Origin: Streptococcus ruminicola
Lineage (GTDB): Bacteria; Bacillota; Bacilli; Lactobacillales; Streptococcaceae
Reading direction: 5' to 3'
DNA length: 64,000 nucleotides
Assembly (NCBI RefSeq): GCF_011387195.1
Contig: NZ_CP046919.1
Span: 372,001-436,000 of the forward strand
Numbering within the stretch: position 1 is the first letter of the stretch; each line of letters starts with the position of its first letter. The notes under the pieces are model-generated. The model did no database searches. It was not told where the DNA came from and saw only the letters and a list, made by a program, of their open reading frames with translations. A program made the position numbers and the translations under genes. Shown in pieces: positions 17,730-26,445 of the stretch.

Positions 17730-18551
17730 TTATTTAAACTTCAAAATATGTGATTGTTTTAAAAATAACAGTATCCCAATACAAATCACAACGACTGGCA
17801 AATATTCTAAAAATGTATTCTGAACTCCAGTTAAATTAATAATCATTCTTAAAGTTCCTGAAATGAAATATCCCACTATAATTGGAATAAAAGGCTTAAA
17901 TAAAATCTTTTTGACTGATATATATATCGCAACTGCACTTAAAATTAAAGCTAAAATAACACTAAACAATGGAGAGAGAGTCAAACTACTTACTGTAACG
18001 ACATTTTCGAATTCATTTAGTAAGAAAACAATACCAACTATAAAAATTCCAAGCAGTGCATAAGTGGCTGAATTTAAGAACATATTCTTTCGGAAAGTGA
18101 AGTCATAAACAGTTTTTTTATAAAAAAGAATAAAAATAGCTAAAATGACAGCACCAAAAATGATACTACTCAAATATTCAACGACATTAAATGAAACTAC
18201 CCCATTAGATGAGTAATCACCTAAAAAGTGTCCATAACAAATAACTGTGAAGAGAAAGATAAATAATTTTGCTATTGACACCTTAGAGGAAGCCTTTAAA
18301 TTTTTAACGAGTTCATCTACCATTTTCTTGGGATTATCTCCAAAAAACTCTTTAGCAGTTAATCCGTCTTTCTCAGCATCTTTAAGGTCAAGTGCCAATT
18401 GAAAAATAAGTTCACGAACTGCATCTTCATCTCGTAAGATGGCAGAGTAGCGCATATAATCTTCAACTTTTTCAAAATATTCTTTGTCAAATTGCGAAAA
18501 ACTCTCTACTACTTTTTGAGTTTCTTCGTAATAATTAATCATCTTTTCCAT
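17730..18551 (-). CDS. PadR-linked multispanning membrane protein, unknown function
   Basis: A 273-aa protein. The N-terminal ~95 residues are soluble and charged, with YMRYSAILRDEDAVRELIFQLALDLKDAEKDG resembling the DUF1048/DUF1129-type partners of PadR regulators; six to seven membrane helices follow (about 96-270). The ATG at 18551 lies inside the end of the padR-like gene and has AGAGGTGA at good spacing; it overlaps that gene by 17 bases. Coupling implies the two act together, typically the regulator repressing both. No enzymatic motif is seen. Confidence 0.75.
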   Translation of the reverse strand: MEKMINYYEETQKVVESFSQFDKEYFEKVEDYMRYSAILRDEDAVRELIFQLALDLKDAEKDGLTAKEFFGDNPKKMVDELVKNLKASSKVSIAKLFIFLFTVICYGHFLGDYSSNGVVSFNVVEYLSSIIFGAVILAIFILFYKKTVYDFTFRKNMFLNSATYALLGIFIVGIVFLLNEFENVVTVSSLTLSPLFSVILALILSAVAIYISVKKILFKPFIPIIVGYFISGTLRMIINLTGVQNTFLEYLPVVVICIGILLFLKQSHILKFK

Positions 18552-18870
18552 TATCATTCACCTCTAATTCTGATACCTTAGAAACTAAATCATGCCACTC
18601 TTTCCAAAAATCAACCAAATATTCTTCACCTTTTTCCGTTATTTGGAAATATTTTCTTGGTGGACCATCTGGAGATGGTTTCATTTGTGATGAAATCATT
18701 TCTTTTTTCTCTAATTTTTGTAAAAGCGGATAAACCGTACCACCAACAATATTGACAAATCCAGCAGTTTTTAAGTGTTGTACCAATTCATAGCCATAGA
18801 TTTCTTCTTTTGAAATTATCTGTAAAACACATCCATCTAATACACCTTTTAAAAGTTGTGTCTCTCTCAT
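18535..18870 (-). CDS. PadR family transcriptional regulator
   Basis: A 111-aa winged-helix regulator with the PadR start ETQLLKGVLDGCVLQIISKEEIYGYELVQHL, the wing segment GGTVYPLLQKLEKKEMI, and PSPDGPPRKYFQITEKG. The short C-terminal helix makes it a subfamily-2 member. It heads a two-gene operon with the membrane protein. A perfect dyad just downstream of its predicted transcription start suggests self-repression, lifted by an unknown ligand or stress. Confidence 0.92.
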   Translation of the reverse strand: MRETQLLKGVLDGCVLQIISKEEIYGYELVQHLKTAGFVNIVGGTVYPLLQKLEKKEMISSQMKPSPDGPPRKYFQITEKGEEYLVDFWKEWHDLVSKVSELEVNDNGKDD

Positions 18871-18885
18871 CGTTCATCCTTTCAC

Positions 18886-18947
18886 TAGTTTGTATTGCAA
18901 ACTACATCTTATGCTCACATTATAATACTTTTTAACTAGTATGTAAA
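18886..18947 (-). promoter_or_regulatory. Promoter and operator of the PadR operon
   Basis: Minus strand TTTACA (18942-18947), 17-bp spacer, TATAAT (18919-18924). The dyad TAGTTTG-N5-CAAACTA at 18886-18904 lies just downstream of the predicted start, and a second dyad, TATGTAAAACATA, overlaps the -35. Confidence 0.75.
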
Positions 18948-18980
18948 ACATAATAGTGTTTTAAAAAGGAGTTTTTATTA

Positions 18981-19006
18981 AAAAAAAACGAGCCCTAAGG
19001 CTCGTT
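18981..19006 (-). terminator. Intrinsic terminator of the FemAB gene
   Basis: Minus strand AACGAGC/GCTCGTT-type stem followed by a run of eight T, directly after the stop codon. Almost the same sequence as at 17691-17716. Confidence 0.8.
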
Positions 19007-19010
19007 TGGG

Positions 19011-20243
19011 TTATCGTCTTAAGATTTTCTTAGCGATTGCAATGATTTTATGCAGCATTGGTCGTGGATAGTAGCGGAAAGTTCCCATTTTGCGGACAAT
19101 GTAACCATTGAAGTTTTGTTTGAAACGAAGAACACCATCGCTGCCATCGAAAATTCCTTGAATACCAAGGAAAGTATAGAAAGTAATGCCACGTTTCAAT
19201 GCTTCCGTCATCACATGCTCTTGAAGGGCGACAGGTGCATAAAATTTATTAAATTCGGTGTATGAACCACTGAAAAGATAAACAGCTTCTTGTGGTGTAT
19301 AAACGAAAAGACTTCCTGCCAAAACCACATCCTCTGAACCATGTTTTTCAATTAATTCTTTAGCTTCTTTAAGGCGAACATCAAAAGTCGCAATTTGCTT
19401 ATCAAGCTGTGCTTTTTGTTTATTAACCTTGGCTGAGTTGACCCCTTCAGCAATCTTTTGATTCAAAACTGCCAAATCAGCTGCAATTTTATCATGACCA
19501 GCCTGCACATTTTTGAGATAATCTTGAAAATTAATTGTCGCAATCATGAACTCACACTTATCACCAAAACTATCATAAAAAGCTTCATAATAATCTAACG
19601 GTTTATCTGTATATTCACGGCGTTCAGATGTTGATGCTGTGATTTCTTTAAAGATGTGAAGTTCATCACGGGTTAATTTGCGAACTTTAATTCCAAATGA
19701 ATTTGTCTTGTTAACAAGTGGGCGACCTTTTTTACTAAATGATTTACGAAGCGTTTCAGGTGTTAATCCTGACAAATCCTTCACGTAATGCCAGTCAGGC
19801 TCACCGCCTGGATAACCTGTCTGAAGACCGTCATAACTGTATCCCAAATCAGTCAAACAGCTAATCAATTCAGGCTTTTCATCATCGTTTGGATTACCAT
19901 GACTGTCAAAACTTTGGTAGGTGTCATATGGCTTAACAATCAGTTCAAAGGCACCATTTTCCTTAGCATAAACTTTTAATTCCTTATAAAATTCAGAAAG
20001 GTAAGCTGTACTTGTCGAAGCTGGTCCAGAATTGATTTCCATGTGAAGTCCACCAGTCATCGGCATGCTGTAAAGCACGCCAGCCACCTGAATAGCTCCA
20101 TCTGCTTCCAATCCTAAAAATGTAATGTCAAAGCCACGTTTTTCGAGTAAATCTGCCATTTCAACAGTTTGCATAAAAGAACGTTCTTTAAATGTCGTAT
20201 TTAATGTTTCATAATCTTCTCTCGATAAGATTTTCAATGTCAT
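19011..20243 (-). CDS. FemAB family peptidoglycan aminoacyltransferase (MurM/MurN-like)
   Basis: A 410-aa enzyme of the FemX/FemA/MurM family, which adds amino acids from aminoacyl-tRNA to the Lys of lipid II to build the cross-bridge. Two GNAT-like halves are separated by a coiled-coil arm at about residues 230-290 (helix rich in Lys, Gln and Ala), as in FemA. The C-terminal GITFYTFLGIQGIFDGSDGVLRFKQNFNGYIVRKMGTF segment is characteristic. Which residue it adds (Ala or Ser) cannot be told. No clear Shine-Dalgarno precedes the ATG at 20243. It follows metG but is 200 bases away. Confidence 0.9.
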   Translation of the reverse strand: MTLKILSREDYETLNTTFKERSFMQTVEMADLLEKRGFDITFLGLEADGAIQVAGVLYSMPMTGGLHMEINSGPASTSTAYLSEFYKELKVYAKENGAFELIVKPYDTYQSFDSHGNPNDDEKPELISCLTDLGYSYDGLQTGYPGGEPDWHYVKDLSGLTPETLRKSFSKKGRPLVNKTNSFGIKVRKLTRDELHIFKEITASTSERREYTDKPLDYYEAFYDSFGDKCEFMIATINFQDYLKNVQAGHDKIAADLAVLNQKIAEGVNSAKVNKQKAQLDKQIATFDVRLKEAKELIEKHGSEDVVLAGSLFVYTPQEAVYLFSGSYTEFNKFYAPVALQEHVMTEALKRGITFYTFLGIQGIFDGSDGVLRFKQNFNGYIVRKMGTFRYYPRPMLHKIIAIAKKILRR

Positions 20244-20381
20244 TTTACACGTTTCTCGATTCTAACAAATTCTGTTTCTTGCGCTACTAAAAATATCAAA
20301 TGAATCTTAATTGAAAATTAATAAATCATTTTCAGAATTTCCACTATCTTTTCAATTTTCTTTACATTTGAGAGCAATATA

Positions 20382-20424
20382 AATACCCAGCTTTTGCGCT
20401 AAAAATGCACAAAAGCTGAGTATT
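20382..20424 (-). terminator. Stable hairpin after metG
   Basis: CAGCTTTTG/CAAAAGCTG with an outer AATAC/GTATT arm, 22 bases after the metG stop. It lacks a strong T run, so termination is uncertain. Confidence 0.45.
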
Positions 20425-20445
20425 CTGTTTATTAATTTTTGATGA

Positions 20446-22446
20446 TTAACCGATTTGGCTACCGTTTGGTACACTTGGGTCAACTGTAAGAACTGTTAAG
20501 TTACCATCATGTTCAGCTGATAGAATCATACCTTGGCTGACAAGTCCCATCATTTTACGTGGTTTCAAGTTAGCTACGATTTGCAATTTTTTACCAACCA
20601 ATTCTTGTTCATTTGGATAGAATTTCGCAATTCCTGATAGGATTTGACGGTCTTCGCCATCACCGGCATCAAGACGGAATTTAAGAAGTTTTTCTGAACC
20701 TTCAACTTTAGAAACTTCTTTGACTTCAGCAACACGAATTTCAACTTTGTCAAAGTCATCAAATTTGATAGCTTTCTTTTCGTTTTTAAGTTCTACTTGA
20801 GTTGGATCCCATTCTTTTTCTTCTGCGACAACAGCACCAGCGCCCATGTTAGCTTTGATGTAATCAATTTCAGCTTCCATGTCAAGACGTGGGAAGATTG
20901 GTGTTCCTTTGGCAACAACTTTAACACCTTCTGGGAAACCAGCTAAAGTAAGATTTTCAAGGTCAAAGTTATTTCCAAGACCAAGTTGTTCCATGATAGC
21001 ATTTGATGTTGTCATCATAAATGGTTGGATAAGGTGGGCAACCACACGAAGGCTAGCTGCCAAGTGAGCCATTACTGCTGCTAATTCATCACGTTTAGCT
21101 TCATCTTTAGCAAGTACCCAAGGAGCTGTTTCATCAATGTATTTGTTTGTACGTGAGATGATACTCCATACGGCATCAAGTGCACGTGGGTAATCAACTG
21201 CATTCATTTGTTTGTGATATTCAGTGATTTTTTCAGCGACAAGTGCTGCCAAGTCAGCATCAAATTCAGTAACATTTTCAACATAAGCTGGCACTTCGCC
21301 ACCGAAGTATTTATTAATCATGGCAACAGTACGGTTAAGAAGGTTACCAAGGTCATTTGCTAATTCATAGTTGATACGTCCAACGTAATCTTCTGGTGTA
21401 AATGTTCCGTCTGAACCTACTGGAAGTGAACGCATGAGGTAGTAACGAAGTGGGTCAAGACCGAAACGTTCGACAAGCATTTCTGGATAAACCACATTAC
21501 CTTTAGATTTAGACATTTTACCGTCTTTCATGACAAACCAACCATGGGCAATCAAGCGTTCAGGCAATTTCATGTCAAGCATCATAAGCATAATTGGCCA
21601 GTAAATTGAGTGGAAACGAAGGATATCTTTACCAACCATGTGGAAGACAGTTCCGTTCCAGAATTTATCAAAGTTTGCGTGGTCTTCTTGACCATAACCA
21701 AGTGCAGTTGCATAGTTAAGAAGAGCATCAATCCATACGTAAACAACGTGTTTTGGATTTGAAGGGACTTTAACACCCCATGTAAATGATGTACGGCTGA
21801 CAGCCAAATCTTCAAGACCTGGTTCGATGAAGTTTTTAATGATTTCGTTCATACGACCATCAGGTTGGATGAAGTCTGGGTGTGCATGGAAGAACTCAAC
21901 CAAGCGGTCAGCATATTTTCCAAGGCGTAGGAAGTAAGATTCTTCAGAAACCCATTCAACTTCGTGTCCAGAAGGAGCGATACCACCGATGACTTTTCCG
22001 TTTTCATCACGGAAGACTTCTTCTAATTGGCTTTCTGTAAAGAATTCTTCATCTGAGACTGAGTACCAACCAGAATATTCACCTAGATAGATATCATCTT
22101 GTGCCAACAATTTTTCAAAAACTTCAGCAACAACTTTTTCATGATAATCATCAGTTGTACGGATAAATTTATCATATGAGATGTCAAGCATTTTCCAAAG
22201 TTTTTTAACATCAGCAGCCATGCCGTCAACGTATGCTTGTGGTGTGATGCCAGCTTCTTCAGCTTTTTGTTGAATTTTTTGACCGTGTTCATCAAGACCA
22301 GTCAAATAGAAAACATCATAGTTCATCATACGTTTGTAACGTGCTAAAACGTCACAAGCAATTGTTGTGTAAGCAGAACCGATGTGAAGTTTACCAGATG
22401 GGTAGTAAATTGGTGTTGTAATGTAAAATGGTTGTTTACTAGTCAT
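20446..22446 (-). CDS. metG: Methionyl-tRNA synthetase
   Basis: A 666-aa class I synthetase. The ATP motif is [14 protein letters not shown] near residue 15 and the KMSKSKGN motif (KMSKS loop) is at about residue 300. A C-terminal tRNA-binding OB domain (about 560-666, [11 protein letters not shown]) dimerises the enzyme. The connective peptide has no cysteine pairs, so this is the zinc-free form. The ATG at 22446 has AAAGGAAAG upstream; a TTG 15 bases earlier is less likely. I see no T-box leader upstream. Confidence 0.97.
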   Translation of the reverse strand: MTSKQPFYITTPIYYPSGKLHIGSAYTTIACDVLARYKRMMNYDVFYLTGLDEHGQKIQQKAEEAGITPQAYVDGMAADVKKLWKMLDISYDKFIRTTDDYHEKVVAEVFEKLLAQDDIYLGEYSGWYSVSDEEFFTESQLEEVFRDENGKVIGGIAPSGHEVEWVSEESYFLRLGKYADRLVEFFHAHPDFIQPDGRMNEIIKNFIEPGLEDLAVSRTSFTWGVKVPSNPKHVVYVWIDALLNYATALGYGQEDHANFDKFWNGTVFHMVGKDILRFHSIYWPIMLMMLDMKLPERLIAHGWFVMKDGKMSKSKGNVVYPEMLVERFGLDPLRYYLMRSLPVGSDGTFTPEDYVGRINYELANDLGNLLNRTVAMINKYFGGEVPAYVENVTEFDADLAALVAEKITEYHKQMNAVDYPRALDAVWSIISRTNKYIDETAPWVLAKDEAKRDELAAVMAHLAASLRVVAHLIQPFMMTTSNAIMEQLGLGNNFDLENLTLAGFPEGVKVVAKGTPIFPRLDMEAEIDYIKANMGAGAVVAEEKEWDPTQVELKNEKKAIKFDDFDKVEIRVAEVKEVSKVEGSEKLLKFRLDAGDGEDRQILSGIAKFYPNEQELVGKKLQIVANLKPRKMMGLVSQGMILSAEHDGNLTVLTVDPSVPNGSQIG

Positions 22447-22561
22447 TTTCTTTCCTTTCAAATAGGAGCAAATGAAACTCCTTTATTGATAACACCTAAT
22501 TATAACACAAATTTATGGCTGATTATAGGCTAAATGCTGGGGCATACGAAAAAATCGTATT

Positions 22562-22590
22562 AAAAAGACTGAGAACGTCATCTCAGTCTT
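22562..22590 (-). terminator. Intrinsic terminator of the 553-aa membrane gene
   Basis: Minus strand AAGACTGAGA/TCTCAGTCTT with a 6-nt loop and a following T run, just past the stop codon. Confidence 0.85.
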
Positions 22591-22596
22591 CATATA

Positions 22597-24258
22597 TTAT
22601 TTTTCAGTTGTGATTTCAAATTTTGTTAGGTAATTATCCTTTTGCAATTCACCTTTGAATTGATCACCTACTGTAAGGAATGGAAGACTGTCTGTTGTGT
22701 CAGTCGTTGCCTTAACTTTGTAAATTTCTCCAGATGAAGAAATGTAATAAACTGTTGAGCCTGAAATCATTTGGCTGGCTAATTTATCCACCACTCCAGT
22801 GATTACTTTGACTTTTTTGGCTTCGCCAGAATTGTCAGCAACACCAGACAAAGCTGAAGTATCTGAATCCGTGAATTTAGCAATCAAAGTCTCGATATCA
22901 TTGTCAACGGTAACTTGTTGATAATCTTCAGCATCGACAATTGCATAGGATTTGACCAAACCAGCAGCATCTTTAAGAGAAACAAGATAGTAAGCTTTGC
23001 CGTCTAATTTTACAAGTGTCGGAGCTGTCGCTTCATAATGCTTTTCTTGAACTTCACCTTCTGCTGATTCTTGCGCAGCAGTTTCAGTTGCTGATGCCAA
23101 TTTATAATTTGTCACTTCACGCGTTCTCATGTTAACCAAGATAAATCCAAGGTTTGATGAGTCCGCAGTTGCTGATGTAATACCTGTATAAAGGTAAATA
23201 TCTGAACCAATTGAAATATAATTATAGATATCAGTTGTCTTTTTAACGCCAGTTTGACTGAAAACTGTGTTCCAGAAACCTTTTTGATAAGTGTAATAAT
23301 CATCAACACGACTAATAACGTTATTAGCTGAGAAGACACGGTCAACCCAATCAGGAATATCCTTGAGGTCATAACGTTTCGTTTCACCTGTCACCGCATT
23401 AAGTAAGATAGCACCTGTCGGGTCGCTAGAACTTAACATGAATTTAGGTTTGTAAGTCGTTGCAACGTAGTAAGGATTGCCTTGGTCATCAACTTCAAAT
23501 GATGGATCCCCAAAAATTGCAGTTGGATATTTTAGGCGTAGATAGCGGAGCGTATCATTGAAGAAGTACTCAGAATCAGAGTATTTCATTCCTTTATCAA
23601 GTTTGACAAGTTCAGCTTTACCAGTCGTTTGGTTGACTTTGACATAGTAACCAATACCTTCTTTGTGGTTAGAGAACCATTTCCAGAAAGATTTGTATTC
23701 AAGAGGTGAGACTCGGTAAGGTTGCTCACCAATGGTCACTTGACGATAATCATCTGAAATACCAAATTGTGAAACTTTATCAATCGTTCCAAGATAAGTG
23801 TCACCAATTTTCTTAGCTGATGAACGGTCAAGCAAAGCCAAGTGAGAAATATCAGTCTCTGGGAAATCAGAAGTAAAATCAGCATCTTTGACCTTAATCA
23901 CATTAGCATAACTTTTTGCTCTAAACAAACGAGAGTTAAGGAAAGTTGACGCGCCAAGAATAAGTAAAATCGCCGCAATAGCAAAGCTGATAGCAGACAA
24001 AGCTTTTCCAAAAGCTGGTTTCGGTGCTGAAACTACTTTTCGAGCACGACTACCTGGCACTTGGAATGTTATTTGTTGGACTTTGCCACCAAGAGACATC
24101 AAGGCAATGCCTCCAAAAGCTAAACACAAGCCCTCTAAAACAAAAAGCCAAAATGCTACGCTAAAAATATTAATGGGCGGTAAAAAAATCCAATAGCTGA
24201 TTAGCATTACTAAAAACCATAAAGCAATTAACCAATAGGATACCGTCTTTTTCATCAC
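22597..24258 (-). CDS. Large membrane-anchored protein of unknown function
   Basis: A 553-aa protein I cannot assign. Three hydrophobic segments (about residues 8-28, 33-57 and 88-110) are followed by roughly 440 extracellular residues rich in beta-strand-like, Tyr/Thr-rich sequence (repeated Y-x-V/T patterns, DDYRQVTIGEQPYRVSP, YYVATTYKPKF) with no cysteine. The outer part has two similar-looking halves describing strand-rich modules, ending in a Lys/Asp-rich tail. It has AAGGAGATATT before the ATG and is a single-gene unit. A surface assembly or cell-envelope role is plausible but unproven. Confidence 0.7.
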   Translation of the reverse strand: MMKKTVSYWLIALWFLVMLISYWIFLPPINIFSVAFWLFVLEGLCLAFGGIALMSLGGKVQQITFQVPGSRARKVVSAPKPAFGKALSAISFAIAAILLILGASTFLNSRLFRAKSYANVIKVKDADFTSDFPETDISHLALLDRSSAKKIGDTYLGTIDKVSQFGISDDYRQVTIGEQPYRVSPLEYKSFWKWFSNHKEGIGYYVKVNQTTGKAELVKLDKGMKYSDSEYFFNDTLRYLRLKYPTAIFGDPSFEVDDQGNPYYVATTYKPKFMLSSSDPTGAILLNAVTGETKRYDLKDIPDWVDRVFSANNVISRVDDYYTYQKGFWNTVFSQTGVKKTTDIYNYISIGSDIYLYTGITSATADSSNLGFILVNMRTREVTNYKLASATETAAQESAEGEVQEKHYEATAPTLVKLDGKAYYLVSLKDAAGLVKSYAIVDAEDYQQVTVDNDIETLIAKFTDSDTSALSGVADNSGEAKKVKVITGVVDKLASQMISGSTVYYISSSGEIYKVKATTDTTDSLPFLTVGDQFKGELQKDNYLTKFEITTEK

Positions 24259-24336
24259 AATATCTCCTTTAATTTTGTTCTATCATTATAACACAATTAA
24301 ACAATTTTACAGCTAAAAAACTAAGCAAGTCAGTTT

Positions 24337-24963
24337 TTAGGCTTTTCGACTAAGAAGAAAAGAGTAAATCATCGGCGCAATAATCATAATAGCAATGACT
24401 ACTCCCATCACATAAGGCATAGCCACCTGAACAAAACTCTCAAGCAAGATAATCAAGCCACCAAGCACCCAAAGTTTACCTGCTATGCGGTGTGTCTTAT
24501 GCCAATTTTTGTCATCAGACAGCGTCCAAGGAATTCGAATCCCGATTGTATGATTGCGATGTGTTTTTGGAAGATAATTTCCGATAATTACAAAAATAAT
24601 CCCCAAAAAAGCTGGCACAAGAGTTGGGCTACTCTTCACCCAGCCAAGGGCATTCGCATAAATTGAGCCTTGAACAATGAAACTCAAAGCTGGAACAATC
24701 CAAGCATAAAATCTTCTCATTTTTGCTGGAACCGTTACTTTCACAGACTCCCTTTCAAGTGAGGCTAAAGCGATGATTTGAAAAAGCACAAATAAAATCG
24801 GGAAAGCAACAAGGGTGAAAACTTTACTACTGTAGCCATCAGCTTGCCCATCAATTCCAAAATGAGTTGGTATTTGCTCTGGCAAAGCTTTCCAGAAAAA
24901 TGCCCCAATCAAAGCTGGCAAAACAATCACAAAACTTGTTAATATAAGTTGTTTTTTATTCAT
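24337..24963 (-). CDS. SdpI family membrane protein (DUF1648)
   Basis: A 208-aa membrane protein with about six helices. It begins with a DUF1648 part (WKALPEQIPTHFGIDGQADGYSSK) and ends with the SdpI/YfhL domain containing the NYLPKTHRNHTIGIRIPWTLSDDKNWHKTHR signature. In Bacillus SdpI protects against the SdpC toxin and sequesters the repressor SdpR. Here it overlaps an ArsR-type gene by 8 bases, the same arrangement. No toxin gene is nearby. The ATG at 24963 lies 6 nt after AGGAG. Confidence 0.88.
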   Translation of the reverse strand: MNKKQLILTSFVIVLPALIGAFFWKALPEQIPTHFGIDGQADGYSSKVFTLVAFPILFVLFQIIALASLERESVKVTVPAKMRRFYAWIVPALSFIVQGSIYANALGWVKSSPTLVPAFLGIIFVIIGNYLPKTHRNHTIGIRIPWTLSDDKNWHKTHRIAGKLWVLGGLIILLESFVQVAMPYVMGVVIAIMIIAPMIYSFLLSRKA

Positions 24964-25237
24964 TTTCATCTCCTGATCTCTCCTTTAAATCCGCAAGCCA
25001 AGTCATAATATCTTCTAAAACAGAAGTACACAGCTCATAGTAAATAAAATTTTTCTCACGCCTTTCAACCACTAAACCTGCTTTTTTCAAAATCCTCAGA
25101 TGGTGCGAAATAGTTGCCCCAGCAAGATCGAAATGACTAGCAATTTCACCAGCTGTCAAAGATTTTTCCTTTAATAAGGTCAAAATCTCTCGGCGAATAG
25201 GATGAGAAAGTGCCTTGAATGTCTCTGCAAATGCCAT
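24956..25237 (-). CDS. ArsR-family repressor (SdpR-like)
   Basis: A 93-aa winged-helix protein: FKALSHPIRREILTLLKEKSLTAGEIASHFDLAGATISHHLRILKKAGLV is typical ArsR/SdpR. It has no metal-binding CxC in helix 3, so it is not an arsenic or cadmium sensor; like SdpR it is probably controlled by its membrane partner. It heads the two-gene unit and is likely self-repressed through the dyad over its promoter. Confidence 0.92.
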   Translation of the reverse strand: MAFAETFKALSHPIRREILTLLKEKSLTAGEIASHFDLAGATISHHLRILKKAGLVVERREKNFIYYELCTSVLEDIMTWLADLKERSGDENE

Positions 25238-25263
25238 AACAATCCCCTACTTTTCTAAAAAAA

Positions 25264-25316
25264 CTATTTAGAAATTTATCTAAATAGATTATAATCCTTT
25301 AAAAAAACAGTCACAA
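25264..25316 (-). promoter_or_regulatory. Promoter and operator of the ArsR-SdpI operon
   Basis: Minus strand TTGTGA (25311-25316), 17-bp spacer, TATAAT (25288-25293). A perfect dyad, CTATTTAGA-N6-TCTAAATAG, covers 25264-25287 next to the -10 and across the start point. Confidence 0.75.
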
Positions 25317-25428
25317 GAAAAAAGCATTAAAATCGCATGCCAGTCCATTTTTTGATAAAATAGAAACTAACGATTAGACTTTAGAAAGAAGAAAAAGTTT
25401 TGTTAAATCAAAGCTTTGGGATAAGATT

Positions 25429-26256
25429 ATGAAACTCATTTCATGGAATATTGACTCAATCAATGCTGCTTTAACTAGTGACTCAGCTAGAGCTGTTCTT
25501 TCACGCGCCGTCATTGATACTTTGGTAGCTGAGAATGCTGATATCATAGCTATCCAAGAAACTAAACTCTCAGCAAAAGGACCTACAAAGAAACACCTGC
25601 AAATTTTGGGTGACTACTTCCCAGACTATGACATTTCTTGGCGTTCTTCTGTTGAACCAGCCAGAAAAGGCTACGCTGGGACAATGTTTCTTTATAAAAA
25701 AGCCTTAACACCAGAAATTTCTTTCCCAGAAATCGGTGCTCCAGATACCATGGATAGTGAAGGACGCATTATTACACTTGAATTTGATAAGTTTTTCGTC
25801 ACACAAGTTTACACACCAAATGCTGGCGACGGGCTTAAACGCCTGGCTGAACGCCAACTTTGGGATGAAAAATACGCCCAATACCTAGTTGAACTTGACC
25901 AAAAGAAACCTGTTCTAGCTACTGGTGACTACAACGTTGCTCATCAAGAAATCGACCTTGCCAATCCAAATTCAAACCGCCGTTCTGCTGGATTTACCGA
26001 TGAAGAACGTGCTGGCTTTACTAACTTGCTGGCTAAAGGGTTCACAGATACTTTCCGTCACCTTCATGGTAACATTCCAAACGTATACAGCTGGTGGGCT
26101 CAACGTAGTAAGACAAGTAAAATTAACAACACTGGCTGGCGCATTGACTACTGGCTCACTTCAAACCGCATTGCAGATAAAGTAACAAAATCAGAAATGA
26201 TTGACTCAGGCGCACGCCAAGACCACACACCAATTATCTTGGAAATTGATTTATAA
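25429..26256 (+). CDS. exoA: Exodeoxyribonuclease III / AP endonuclease
   Basis: A 275-aa Mg2+-dependent DNA repair nuclease of the ExoIII/ExoA family. It shows MKLISWNIDSINAAL, the QETKLS catalytic Glu, the ATGDYNVAHQEIDLANP segment and the C-terminal GWRIDYWLTSNR and RQDHTPI motifs with the catalytic Asp-His pair. It cuts at abasic sites and removes 3' blocks. Upstream GGGATAAG is a modest ribosome site. It is a single gene, convergent with the ABC permease across the array B repeats. Confidence 0.96.
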   Translation: MKLISWNIDSINAALTSDSARAVLSRAVIDTLVAENADIIAIQETKLSAKGPTKKHLQILGDYFPDYDISWRSSVEPARKGYAGTMFLYKKALTPEISFPEIGAPDTMDSEGRIITLEFDKFFVTQVYTPNAGDGLKRLAERQLWDEKYAQYLVELDQKKPVLATGDYNVAHQEIDLANPNSNRRSAGFTDEERAGFTNLLAKGFTDTFRHLHGNIPNVYSWWAQRSKTSKINNTGWRIDYWLTSNRIADKVTKSEMIDSGARQDHTPIILEIDL

Positions 26257-26280
26257 GTGGTGTGATTGGCAGGTTCAACT

Positions 26281-26441
26281 TTTCACCGGACCTAACTCGA
26301 TTTTTTATTTCTTGGCTCGTGAAAAAACTGCCCACTGGGCTTGACTCGCTTTTCTATTTCTCGGCTCGTGAAAAAACAGTCCACTGGACCTAACTCGCTT
26401 TTTTATTTCTTGGCTCGTGAAAAAACTGCCCACTGGGCAGT
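26281..26441 (-). repeat. 49-bp tandem hairpin repeat (array B)
   Basis: Dyads GCCCACTGGGC at 26330-26340, GTCCACTGGAC at 26379-26389 and GCCCACTGGGC at 26428-26438 are exactly 49 bases apart; a degenerate fourth (CACCGGAC) lies at 26281-26291. Spacers read TTGACTCGCTTTTCTATTTC then GGCTCGTGAAAAAA with few changes. The last dyad is flanked by A and T runs and is the likely terminator of the minus-strand ABC permease and of exoA. Confidence 0.9.
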
Positions 26442-26445
26442 TTTT

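Noticed and set aside
22447-22596. T-box leader for metG
   Set aside because: No specifier hairpin, T-box sequence or terminator/antiterminator pair is visible.
26281-26441. CRISPR array
   Set aside because: The 49-bp units repeat in full, without unique spacers between constant repeats, and no cas genes are near.
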